Origin: Cristatella mucedo
Lineage: Eukaryota > Bryozoa > Phylactolaemata > Cristatellidae
NCBI GenBank assembly: GCA_009760855.2
Contig: WPIO01000034.1
Span: 984,501 to 1,048,500, forward strand
DNA: 64,000 bases
Direction: 5' to 3'
Shown here: one piece after another, positions 34,505 through 44,110 of the stretch
Numbering within the stretch: the first letter of the stretch is position 1
Layout of the letters: each line of letters opens with the position of its first letter
Notes under the pieces: model-generated
Told to the model about the DNA's origin: nothing
The model's database searches: none
Seen by the model: the letters and a program-made list of their open reading frames with translations, nothing else
Position numbers and translations under genes: made by a program

Positions 34505-34665
34505 GTCGTCAATCTTGGCGCAGTGTTTAAGGTGCTCACCCCGAACTACTACCTTACTAGGTCGGTTTGAATGTATTCACTGAATAGTTTGATGGCTCGA
34601 GCCCGGTGGCATTTGCGAAACGCTTGAATAGAGTTTAAGATCTCTTAGGATGTTATACAAATGAC
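34505..34665 (+). mobile_element. SINE family A, diverged copy
   Basis: Matches the head (cgcagtgtttaaggtgctca, ccccgaac), B-box region (gatggctcgagcccggtggc) and tail (acgcttgaatagagtttaag, atctcttaggatgtta) of family A. A ~35-bp extra segment (tcggtttgaatgtattcactg) lies inside. Confidence 0.7.
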
Positions 34666-36355
34666 CTGTGATTGTAATCGTCCGAATGCTTGAATGCGGG
34701 GCAGCGTAGGTAATTATCCACGTCTCTCGTTAACGCCGTGGAAGCACGGCGGCTTGTTTTTATCTTAAGACGTAGTCGTAGGAGATTACGGACTAGGACA
34801 CTAAATAGCCGTGCCAATGGCATCGACTTTGGAGCGCATGAGTTTCACACGAGCGTAGGGAGTAAAGGAACGACGAGGCTGCCGCCAAGCCGGGAACGCG
34901 CTGCAGCGTACGCTGCCCCCCCCCCCACGTGACCGTCACACTCTGCAGCGGCAGCCGACGGGGTTCGTGTGCTAGCGAACAAAACGAGTGCACCTTAGAA
35001 AAAGCGACAGTCCGTGAGGGCATCTTCGGAGCTTGCCACGAGGCTCATGAGCGAGAAGAAAAGAGAGCAATTGAGACGATTAGCTCCTATCCTCAGAGCA
35101 TATCCGAAAGCAGGGGCCGCCACGCCGTTTTTCAGAGCCGTCGCATTCGGTACGAGAGCGCAAGCGAGCCCCTTGCCTGTCACGTCCCTGCTGCACGAAA
35201 AGAGGCCTCGTAAACGGGTCGCGACGGCTGCCTCGCTGCGCCGGTGACGAGCGTCTCGTCGGCTGTGGCCGGAGTAACCCAGTGCGGCGAATTTCGTCTG
35301 ACTCGCCTAGCGGAGTGCTCGCCGGCAAGGACAGGAAGTGGAATCGCTCGCGCGAACGTCCACAGTCACCGCAGTTAGGCGATGCAGCGTTTTTGCCTCA
35401 CCCGCCCAGTATTCGCCAGCTGCCTGGCGGTGTACGTTGGATTGCGACGCTGCAGAGCCTGTAACTTTTTGGCGCGCTCGCAGTATTCGTGCTAAATTCG
35501 TCGACTAAGCGTCAGTGCACTCGTTCGGCATCGCTCAATTATTCGTTGCTGTAGCATCTACTGCAAATCGCTTTACCCTTATCCTCTCGAAAAGAGCTCG
35601 CTAAAACGCCGAAGCGCGACGCCTGCTCGAATAAAGCTGCGCACGCCGTTGGCCGAATCGAGGCGGGTTTTTCGCGCGACCGCGTCAGCCAGCTAGCGCG
35701 CTCGACAGCGCGCGTGCGAGGCCTGGCGGCGCTGTCGCACAGTGCCTATCGCTGACCGTCGACAGGTAACGGCCGATAAAGCGGCCGCTCGATTTCGTGG
35801 CTACGGCGGCGCCTCGGCGATCCGGCGAACGCCGCTGCTGCGGCGGCGGCAGCAGCAGCCTCAGTCCTCTGCCCCCAGCCGCCGCGGCTGCTGCAAGCGT
35901 ACGCCGCTCTCGGTACTGTGGACTCGCCTTTATTGCCCATTGTTCGTATTCCATGCTCTGCCTTCTTGAGTACACAGGTACAACAATGGGTCTGCGCCCG
36001 GGCCGCTCCGGTATCCAAACTTCTCGGCTCCGGCGGCAGCTCATTGGCCGGCCGGCGTCCGGCGATCCCCCCGCCGCCCCCCACTTCTCTCGGCAGCCCG
36101 CGCCGCGCTGCGTCGCCGCTCGCAGTCACGTCCTTCGCCGGCAGCGGCAGCGGCAGCAGCGTAAGCCGCGGAGGAGCGCTCGACTCGTTCGCGAGCGTCT
36201 AGTCCTTCGTCCGCAGTTCGCTTCGTCCGCAGTTCGCTTCGTTCGTAGCCGCCACCAGCGAGCGCCGCTCTTTAGCGGAAGTCGTTCGAGCTTTCGCTGC
36301 CACCCGCAGGTGCGACCGGCGTAGCGTCGTCGTCGTCGTCGTCGCCGCGGCCGTC

Positions 36356-37697
36356 ATGGACGTCGTGGGACCGAGCCAGGTCGACGCGCTCGACCGGGAC
36401 GACGGCTGCATCGGAGGAGGCGGCGGCGGCTCCAGGATGTCGAGCAGCGACGGCGCGCCGAGCCCCGCCAGCCCGAGTGCCTCCGGCGGCGGCAAGGGCG
36501 GCGGCGGGAGCGGCGCCGAGTCGCGCGTCAAGCGGCCGATGAACGCGTTCATGGTGTGGTCGCGCGGACAGCGACGCAAGATGGCGCAGGAGAATCCCAA
36601 GATGCACAACTCGGAGATCTCGAAGCGGCTCGGCGCCGAGTGGAAGCTGCTGACGGAGAGCGAGAAGCGGCCGTTCATCGACGAGGCGAAGCGGCTGCGA
36701 GCGATCCACATGAAAGAGCACCCCGACTACAAGTACCGGCCGCGCCGCAAGACCAAGACGCTGATGAAGAAGGACAAGTTTCCCGCCGGCATTCCCGGCA
36801 TGCTCGGTAAGCGCACAGAGCAGCAGCCGCACGCCGGCGGCGGCGGCGGCTGCGTACGGCGTCGCTTTTCCGCCAGGCGCCTCGTAAACATCCGCCCCCC
36901 TCCAGCGCTTGCTAGCAGCCCACACGTTTGGTGCCGTTTCGGCTGGCTGCCCGACGGTGGCGACATTCCGATCGCCCGCGTACGCGTGGACGCCGCTCGA
37001 ATGGCTCTCTCGATCCGACTGAGTTGCTACCTGACGCCTAATCGCGCGCGAATGCGTCTCTTAATAATCGCCGCCGCTGCCTGCCGCAAGCCGCGCTGGA
37101 GGTTATTGCCCGCCGGAGGCGGAAGTGACGACTAGCGGACCGTCCATTCGCTTGTCGTTCTTAGGAATCCCGCAGGCGGGATCCGTCCAGCCGGTCGCCA
37201 GAGATCTGTACATGCCGATGAACGGCTACATGGCGCCGAACGGCTGGATGACGCCTGATCCGTCGGCCTACCACCACCAGCAGATGCCGCCAATGATGAG
37301 CCAGTACGGCTACCAGATGCCGCCGCCCATGGGTGGGCAAATGGCGGCCAGTGCCTACATGAACGGCGGAAATCCGTACGGAATGCCGCCCATGAATCAT
37401 TACATGCAGTCGAACGCTCAGCAGATGAAAGTGGCCAGCCAGGGCCAGGCGCCGCAGCAGCAGCAGCCTCCTGGCAGCCACGGCGGCGGCGGCGGCGACC
37501 GTCGCATGGTGGGCGGCGACTTGCGCGACATGATCAGCATGTACCTGCCAGTGGATCAGCAGCAGGGCGACCCGTCGGCGGCCGCGGCCGCCGCCGCCGC
37601 CGCGCAGGCGCGTCTCATGCACGCCCACTACGCGCAGCAGGTGCAGCAGGCCGGTGGAGCGCAGGAGGGCAGCTCGGTGCCGCTGTCGCACATGTGA
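36356..37697 (+). CDS. SoxB1: SoxB1-class HMG-box transcription factor (Sox1/2/3-like), two exons
   Basis: Join 36356-36806 and 37165-37697 gives 327 aa, near the ~317 aa of vertebrate Sox2. The HMG box spans residues ~57-130 ([20 protein letters not shown], then [18 protein letters not shown]) and is followed by the B-group basic stretch [13 protein letters not shown]. The C-terminal part is Met/Gln/Pro/Ala-rich and keeps SoxB1 hallmarks [13 protein letters not shown] and a terminal VPLSHM. Gly/Ser-rich N-terminus. The family binds the DNA minor groove at CATTGT-type sites and acts in neural and stem-cell specification; that is family knowledge. The start has good context (gccgtcATGg) and an upstream in-frame stop. 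The intron (358 bp, donor gtaagc, acceptor cttgtcgttcttag) is phase 1, immediately after GIPGML. Only the AG at 37163-37164 restores frame; the CAG at 37173-37175 does not. Vertebrate Sox1/2/3 lack introns. Confidence 0.93.
36807..37164 (+). other. Intron of the SoxB1 gene
   Basis: 358 bp, GT-AG, phase 1, as GC-rich as the exons. The exon-1 frame stays open for 110 codons into the intron before a stop at 37133-37135, so a retained-intron transcript would encode a 259-aa protein lacking the SoxB1 C-terminus. That tail has no recognisable motif. Confidence 0.8.
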
Positions 37698-37962
37698 CGC
37701 GTCGCCGTCGGAAGTCGCCGCGGGGCGAGCTCTCCACGGGCGACGGCGCTCCATTGAACGGACAAATCGCGCGCTGCGTACGCAGGCGGCGGCGGCCGAG
37801 AGAGAGAGAGAGAGAGCGCACGAGCGCCCGCCGCCATCGCGCGAGCGAGCGCCAACCTTCGTGAATCACGTGATCAAATCGTCGCCGCCAACGACGACGA
37901 CGATTTGAGGATCGTCGAGCGCGCCGCGCCGCGCCGCGCGCGGCGGCGGCGGCGGCGAATTT

Positions 37963-37968
37963 AATAAA
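37963..37968 (+). terminator. Polyadenylation signal of the SoxB1 gene
   Basis: AATAAA, 266 nt after the stop codon and the first such hexamer downstream. The 3' UTR up to it is GC-rich with (GA)n at 37799-37816 and (GGC)n at about 37941-37956. Confidence 0.65.
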
Positions 37969-38072
37969 TGCTGCTACGTAAAATGTCCCTGCTAGTAATG
38001 TCGTGGCCGCGTCGAGAAATTCGCAAAGCTTGGAAGCGACGCACGCGAGCAGTGGCGGCGAATCGCCGGAGC

Positions 38073-38152
38073 TAGGAGGAGGAGGAGGAGGAGGAGAGCT
38101 AGGAGGAGGAGGAGGAGGAGGAGGAGGAGGAGGAGAGCTAGGAGGAGGAGAG
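38073..38152. repeat. (GGA)n / ggagagcta minisatellite
   Basis: Runs of GGA separated by gagctagga, in three blocks. Confidence 0.92.
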
Positions 38153-38449
38153 CCGGAAACTTTTCTCGGTGGCGTCGGCGCGGCTCAATTTCTCCGCGCG
38201 TTTTCTCGTTTCGCGCCAGATCTATCGTCTGGCTGTCGGTTTCGTGCGCTAGTTTTTATCGCTCCTTCAGTTGCGGCCAAGTTTCGTGACTGGGTAGCGT
38301 ATCTCGCGCTCCGAGACTTGACCAGCGAGCGGAGCGAGACGCGAAGTAATATCCTGCATCCGAGCCGCGCGCGCGCGTGCGCGCGCGAGAGAGAGAGAGA
38401 GCGCGCGCCAGTAGCTCTCGCAGCATTGTCCGAGTTTAGTGTATTCATA

Positions 38450-39087
38450 CATGTTCCCTTTCTGCGCTGCATTGTCCGCAGGAGAAGGCCTCGCTTTTTG
38501 AATGGACGCAGTGTCGCTACTGGTGTCTTCACCTATTCTGCCGCGCTGCTGGGAATCCAATGGTCTCTTTCTCGCTCGTATGCTAAGCAAACAGCGCGCA
38601 TAATGGGTCCGTAATTGAGTTCTGGCGAATTGTGAACTGAGCATTAGCCGAATGGAAATGCTCCGCGGAGCGTGGGCCCATTGTTTGGCCCCGAGCGGCG
38701 AGTGTGCGAACGATAATGCCGGCGTTTGTCCGCCTTTGTCCACGCTTTGCCGCGCATGAGAGACCGTGTTTGCTCGAGCTGAAAGCGGTTATTCGTGTTT
38801 CCGCTAACCGTTCCGCGTTCTGAGATCTGAAGCGCCACCAGAAACGACCACAGAACGCTGTGGCGCACCGTAGCCGACGTCTACGAGCGCGGGCGTTCGC
38901 CTGGCCGCCGAAATATATATATATATATGCGTATGTACATGTAAATATATAAATATAATATTATTTATTCATACATATACCGAGAGAGAGAGAAAGGGAG
39001 GGAGAGAGAGACAAAGACAAAGTTCTTTCTGTGTTTGCACCTGCCTACTCTGAGCCTACACTACTGGTGGATATATATTACCATCAA
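38450..39087. other. 3' flank of the SoxB1 island
   Basis: GC content falls toward 38.9 kb. Short (TA)n at about 38912-38928 and (GA)n at about 38981-39010. No gene recognised. Confidence 0.35.
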
Positions 39088-39197
39088 TTATTTGATATTG
39101 CTTTCTATACAGCATCTGTAAAGTTCTTAGAAAGAGATTCAGTTCTCTTAGGATGCTATGCAAAAATGCATGATGACAATAATAATAATTATTATTA
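39088..39197 (+). mobile_element. LINE 3'-tail fragment
   Basis: gatattgctttctatacagc, then aagttcttagaaagagattc, agttctcttaggatgctatg and a terminal (aat)n. A slightly different tail subfamily from the 59 kb copies. Confidence 0.65.
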
Positions 39198-39276
39198 GAG
39201 ACTGAGACAGAGAAAAAGACAGGGAGGGAGAGAGAAAGAGAGAGAGAGAGACAGACAGACAGACACACAGACAGAC

Positions 39277-39334
<58 letters not shown>
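39198..39334. repeat. (GA)n / (GACA)n microsatellite
   Basis: GAGA runs with gacagacagacacacagac in the middle, giving Ser/Leu-type frames on the minus strand that are not genes. Confidence 0.96.
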
Positions 39335-39335
<1 letters not shown>

Positions 39336-40164
39336 GGGCTTTGGAACACCGTCAACCCACGCCCCTTCGCGCGCTTGCTCCGTCCGGGTCTGGGAGTACG
39401 CCGGGAGGCATTAAATGATGGGATCACATCGCTGTCTCTGCGGCTTGGCCTTGGATCATGAGCCAAGCAATCGTGACATCGATCCGCTGCCAGTGCATTG
39501 CTATGCTTGGTTTGGGCAACGCTCACTAGCGAGAGCGACCTCCATCTATCGAGAGCGACCTCTAGCAAGAGGGGCTTCAAGCGAGAATGACCCACCAATT
39601 TGGCGATCCTAAAAAACCCTAGAATAAGAAATATCTGGCAGGAAATGCCTGTATTGGACAATTTCTGAAAAATACATGAAATAATATATGAAAAATATAT
39701 GAAAGCATTTCTGACAGGAAAAGCTGTAGCCACTTGAAGCAGTGCGTAAGACGAGGCTCCGAGCGGGCCGTTTACTTTTGTTGACACTTTGTCTACAGAA
39801 AAAGAGCGAGAGAGAGTGAGTAGAAGCCGGTGCAAGCGCCAGGCATAGGTGCGGTATTCACGACGTCGCGGCGCGCGGAGTAACAACCGCTATCCAAACC
39901 TGCTAGCCAAAGAGCATGGGGGGGTCACAGGCAGGAGGGCGTATTATCGCTCCCGTGCCCAGCCCCTGCACCCGCAGCCTAGGAAAGCTACAGCCTGCAG
40001 CTTAGGGCGCTAGCTTTTTCCTGGGTCAGTACGAGTGATCTCTAGTCGGAGAGACAGAGCCCCGCCTCTCTCTCCTCCCCCCCCCCGAAGCTGCGGAGCT
40101 GCAAGCTACCGGAGGCCGCGGTCCGAGTTTCCTGCTCGTCGACGGATTTGGCTATTTATATCGG
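39335..40164. other. No gene recognised
   Basis: Includes small internal repeats (gagcgacctcta/catctatcgagagcgac at about 39532-39570) and a C-run near 40075-40086. Confidence 0.35.
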
Positions 40165-40255
40165 CTCAGAAAATACTTCTTACGTGAATGCCTAGAAAGA
40201 CACTTAGTTCTCTCGTGGCAAAATGGAGTTTATTATTTTAATCATTTATTATTTT
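40165..40255 (+). mobile_element. LINE 3'-tail fragment, degraded
   Basis: aatgcctagaaagacactta then gttctctcgtggca and a TTATTATTTT end. Confidence 0.5.
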
Positions 40256-40857
40256 GCAAAATGTCGGCATGTAGCTTGCCATCGGAGCTTAGCCGCCACT
40301 GTGCAGACTTTACTTTACCTTTACTTTACAGTGGCTTTACAGTGAGCACTCGGCTAGAGAATTCAGATGACAACGTGCCATCTCCCTCAGACACAACGGG
40401 TGACTGTATATAAGACGCACTCTTTCATTTGATGCAGTTTACGACAGACCTGCTTAAATTCGGCATTGGCCAAAATTAACAAAATTAGCCTATTTTCGGG
40501 AAGACACCGACCCTTAAATTTGGCATCCCACCAGACAGCATGGCAGACGAGTAAAATGACACTTTATTGAGGCTGCGCGTAAAGCAGTAACTGGCGTAAA
40601 CGGCAAGAAAGCATTTAAACTCTAAAGCGTCGACAGGCGATCAAACTGCTTCGCCTGTAAGATGTCCTCTAAAGCTAAAGATGACGTGTGGCGGTCGTCC
40701 ATTTCCCACTTGAGCACAGACAAGTCCGCACAGACAAGTCCGCACAGACAAGTCTGACTTGACCGACGTAGTGCTGGCGAAAACTGGATGCCAATCCGCC
40801 GCGAAGCTGACGCTTTGAATAAAGATTCAGTTGAGAGACGTCATAAATAAATAAATT
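40256..40857. other. No gene recognised; short 15-bp tandem
   Basis: 40717-40760 holds about three copies of cacagacaagtccg(c). The remainder is unremarkable. Confidence 0.4.
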
Positions 40858-41023
40858 AACCTAGCTGCTTAAACAGCCTCCTTTTGTATAGCGACAGAAG
40901 AGCCTTTACGGCTATCACCACCGCTTGCAGTGACGATAAAGGATCGCCCACCACAGGAATCGAACCCACGACCTTGGGACCGAGGTCATGAAAGCAACCG
41001 CCTTACCTAGTGTGCCATTACGA
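40858..41023 (-). mobile_element. SINE family B, copy 4
   Basis: Reverse copy: gcgacagaagagcc, then ccaccgcttgcagtgacg, aggaatcgaacccacgacct, and gaaagcaaccgccttaccta. Good match to 26484-26655. Confidence 0.8.
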
Positions 41024-41239
41024 CGTCATCCCACAGAGTATTGAAATTCGTCGACTGGTTGTACCTGGCAACAGCCGCCTTGATGGCATCGTTAACCAAA
41101 AGATAGCGATTCCCCCTGCTCAACAGTCTCAATCGGAGACGCAGTCTGAAACTGGGCTAGGCGATTGCGGTGTGGATCAAGGCCACAAGAATTGACGTCA
41201 CGCGAACGAAGTGCGAGCCGCTCAGCTGGCATCAGCGGA

Positions 41240-43072
41240 GGTGCCTCACAAGCAAGCTGCCGCATTATTAGAACTGTCGCGTTCCACTTGGACTTGCACC
41301 ATTCCTTTAACTATGCTAACCGTAAGCGTGCCTAGTTTTGTGACAACTGCATGACGGCGATCGTTATTGAGCGCATTGAGTTGGTCGCGGAAGAATGTCC
41401 CCTGGTCCTCAATGAATTCTTGAACCGATTGCAAGGAAATACTTAATCGTCCAACTCCGATTGCATCTGCCGCATGATCTTCGCCCTTTAGGTCAATTTT
41501 GAATAACAAAGATAGATGGGCGATCAGCTTCTCAATCTTTTAACTTTGCTGTAGGATGATGAGATCTTGCGACTGCAGCTTGATGAATGTAACGTGAACA
41601 GCCCTGCACACTACAGCTGCTACCACTGACGCCGTAGTACCACTCCATGTCCGGTGCACCATGGAATTGTTTCTCTTGAATATGTTGGAAAAGTCCATTT
41701 GGATATTTTAGCAGCCAGGACAAAGAATTTCCCACGTGGAGCCAATGACTGGTTAGCTTCGGACACGTAGAACGCATCTCCGTAATCAAGTTCTCTTCTT
41801 GGCAACGAAGGTGAGCACTAAATGAGTTGACCTTCTTAACGAAGTTGCCACCATCAATGTCGCCAAAGCCTTTCTTCATGACTAAGTCCATCTGATGCGG
41901 CGGGCACCGAACACGAAAGACGCGATGGGCAGCTTCCTGCTCAAGAAGCGTAACGACATCGCCGTGGCGTCCAGTCATCGTATACTCCCCATCTGAAGTG
42001 ACGCCAAGTAGCTTCTGGCGCCAAACCGACAATACAGTGTCAATGACTTTGACGATAGCAGCGACCTGGTTGACCGATGTGTGGCGTTCAAACATAGGAA
42101 TCAGAAGCGAATGAACGTTGGTCAGTAATCCCGAAATAGGCGCTCGCAGGAGCACAGACATGTAAGACAGGCCTGCGTGGGCCAGGTGTAGTCGCAGGCA
42201 AACGACAATGCCCAAGTAAAGGTGTCGCTCAGAAGCTCAGAAATGCGTTGGAGTGAAACAGAAATCTTGAGACACACGCGGTTCGAAACCATGCGCCTGA
42301 TCACACCCGTAAATTTGGGATTTTCGTTCAACTCCTGATGATGAGGACGAATTACAGCTTCAGTCTGTCAGAAACCATTGGCCAACTGAAACGTGCTTAA
42401 TCGCCAACAGAAACCTCGGCGGATTCGTGACGACGATCTTGTAGCGGCCGTCGCTCTGTATCTTGAACTAAAGCAAAGCCTTCAACACAACGGTTCTCGT
42501 TCGACTTCATCGTAGCAAAAAACACCGCCGATCAACTTCTTGACAACGAGAGCATCTGCTGGAGCTGAGCTCCAGCTTTGCAGCTGGTATCGTCGCAGTA
42601 ACAATGCAACGAATGTAGCGATGCTCAGATCAATTATCAAAGAAGGTCTTCTTCGCCTCCGCCGATGCAGACTTCGATCAAATCGATCGAATCGATCGAA
42701 TCGAATTGATCGGATCGAATCGATCGAATCACTGTAATGGTGACTCTCCATATGGCTGCGACAGCTGTCCTTCCTCAACGGATGCTGGAACCGTTTGATA
42801 TGCCGCGTACGCTTGTGCTTGGGAGTGGTGCCGATGCCCGTGTCGACGTCTTCGCGCCCAAGGAACTTGCAGAACTTGCACTGGACATATACGACGGCAC
42901 CATGTGGATCATGGGTAACGATCTGAAGCTCATGTTCGAGCCCATCGTCTTTCTGGAATGGCGTTGCACGCTCTGCAGCGTTTGCGATCTTCAAAACCGA
43001 CGATATCTTCGCCTCTGAATCTTTCTCGCACTGGTCCCACACTCTCCCGACTGGCGAATCACATTGACGCAC
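41240..43072 (-). pseudogene. hAT-family DNA transposase remnant with BED-type zinc finger
   Basis: Read on the minus strand. The N-terminal piece (43072-42482, 196 codons) contains a BED-like finger: VYVQCKFCKFLGRE and, after ~30 residues, CRSHMESHH. After a run of atcgatcgaat repeats and stops, reading continues at 42331-42122 in another frame (SLQRISELLSDTFTWALSFA), then at 42215-41532 (227 codons). The last includes KLLGVTSDGEYTMTGRH and RVRCPPHQMDLVMKKGF, the RNase-H-like core typical of hAT transposases (catalytic Asp in TSDG; C/H box later). A downstream piece (41509-41246) is probably the C-terminal helical part. At least two frameshifts and several stops mean it is dead. Clear terminal inverted repeats and 8-bp target duplications were not found. 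A single-domesticated-gene alternative is disfavoured by the breaks. Confidence 0.75.
42670..42735. repeat. atcgatcgaat repeat within the hAT remnant
   Basis: Interleaved atcgatcga/atcgaat units create an Asp/Ser/Ile/Arg-rich run in the transposase frame, which is not part of the normal domain. Confidence 0.85.
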
Positions 43073-43224
43073 TCCCTCTTAAATTTGGCGTCATGTGGCC
43101 CCTTTATTTTTGGCAAAGTCGGCGTGCGGTCTTCAAACGCCAAATCTCAGCAGGTTTGGTTTACGAGTTTCTACAATCAGAGCCACCTGAAGAGAGCTCT
43201 CTAGCAAGCAAACGAGTTTAGTAT

Positions 43225-43590
43225 GTATGCTCCCAAAGCCTGGAACTCCCTTCCGACCTGCGTCAGAACATCCCCTGACCTGACCACATTTAAAAAGAAT
43301 TGAAAAACACACCTATTTAGGACAGCATTTAATGGGTCCCTGTGATTCGTCCTTCATGTGCTTATGCGTGCTGACACTGTGCATGCTGCCACTAATCACA
43401 TTCGCATGCTGACCCTGTGCATGTCACCCCTAACCATGTTGTCCATGTTGTTCATGTTGTTTGTTTATCAAGCAGGATTTTATTCACCATTCAATTGCAT
43501 TTCCCTTTGCAGCAAATGTAAAGCGCCTATAGAGTGATTAAGTTCTCTGAGGGCGCGTGATCAAGTGCATTATTATTATACTATTAATAT
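43225..43590 (+). mobile_element. LINE C-terminus and 3' end, 5' truncated
   Basis: Starts in the ORF2 C-terminus (atgctcccaaagcctggaac), runs through cctgacctgaccacatttaa, the 3' UTR with tgctgacactgtgcatgctg, the tail aagcgcctatagagtgatta, and a terminal (ATT)n. Confidence 0.88.
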
Positions 43591-43894
43591 TACTCCGAGA
43601 AGCTGCAGAGCATGTGTATTGCAGGGCGGCCTCATTAGACAGCCTCATGCTCCCGCGCTGAAACGACGTGCGTAATATCAGCCACTACGATCAGGCTCAA
43701 CGCATCAATGCGTCCGCCAACGAACCAGTCGCATAAGCAGCACTGTACAATCACTTTTAGCGGCTGCGCCTACACCGTCCAAGCGAGGAGCAGCACAATG
43801 CAATAAGGAGGTGGGGGTGCTTGAGTTTGGGCTGAAGTCGCCAGAAGTCGTGCGAATGAAATGCGATACTCTGCTGCCGACTGTGGCACATCCC
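43591..43894. other. No feature recognised
   Basis: Short unique stretch between a LINE end and a dispersed repeat. Confidence 0.3.
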
Positions 43895-44110
43895 TTCCAG
43901 CCATCCTGAGTTGGTAATTTCATGCTGCACGCTTTCTTATCTGCCCTCCTGACTCAGCCATGCTTTTTACTTTCTTTTTGTTGGGTGAGATGGAGCCTTT
44001 CGCCCACCGTGTGCGCACCGAAAGTCACTCAAGCTTTGAATGAACTCTCCTGCACCACATCCACTGAGTCGTTGAGACTTTACGGAGTTACAGACAAAGA
44101 AATACAAACA
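43895..44110. repeat. Dispersed sequence related to the insertion at 4.5-4.76 kb
   Basis: Shares cctgactc(a/t)g(c/g)(c/t)atgctt, ttctttttgttgggtgagatg, caccgtgtgcgcaccgaaa-type blocks in the same order as 4560-4650. Moderate identity; family unknown. Confidence 0.4.

Larger units (their letters stand above)
34730..38450. promoter_or_regulatory. CpG-island-like domain containing the SoxB1 gene
   Basis: GC and CpG density are clearly elevated from about 34.7 kb to 38.4 kb, densest across the coding exons and immediate 5' flank. The 5' side (35.65-36.35 kb) is presumably 5' UTR and promoter. I see no clear TATA box, as is usual for CpG-type promoters. An in-frame stop (36200-36202) precedes the start codon. 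The transcription start cannot be placed from sequence alone. Confidence 0.5.

Noticed and set aside
36199..36925. Minus-strand frames of 170-217 codons across the SoxB1 exon
   Set aside because: Antisense shadows of the HMG-box exon. They have Arg/Ala/Leu composition and no motif.
37140..37178. Alternative splice acceptor cccgcag at 37173-37175 in SoxB1
   Set aside because: Using it would break the reading frame with the phase-1 donor; the ttcttag acceptor at 37163-37164 keeps the frame.
40455..43110. ttaaatttggc at both sides of the hAT remnant as terminal inverted repeats
   Set aside because: The two copies are in direct, not inverted, orientation, and no matching 8-bp target duplication was found.
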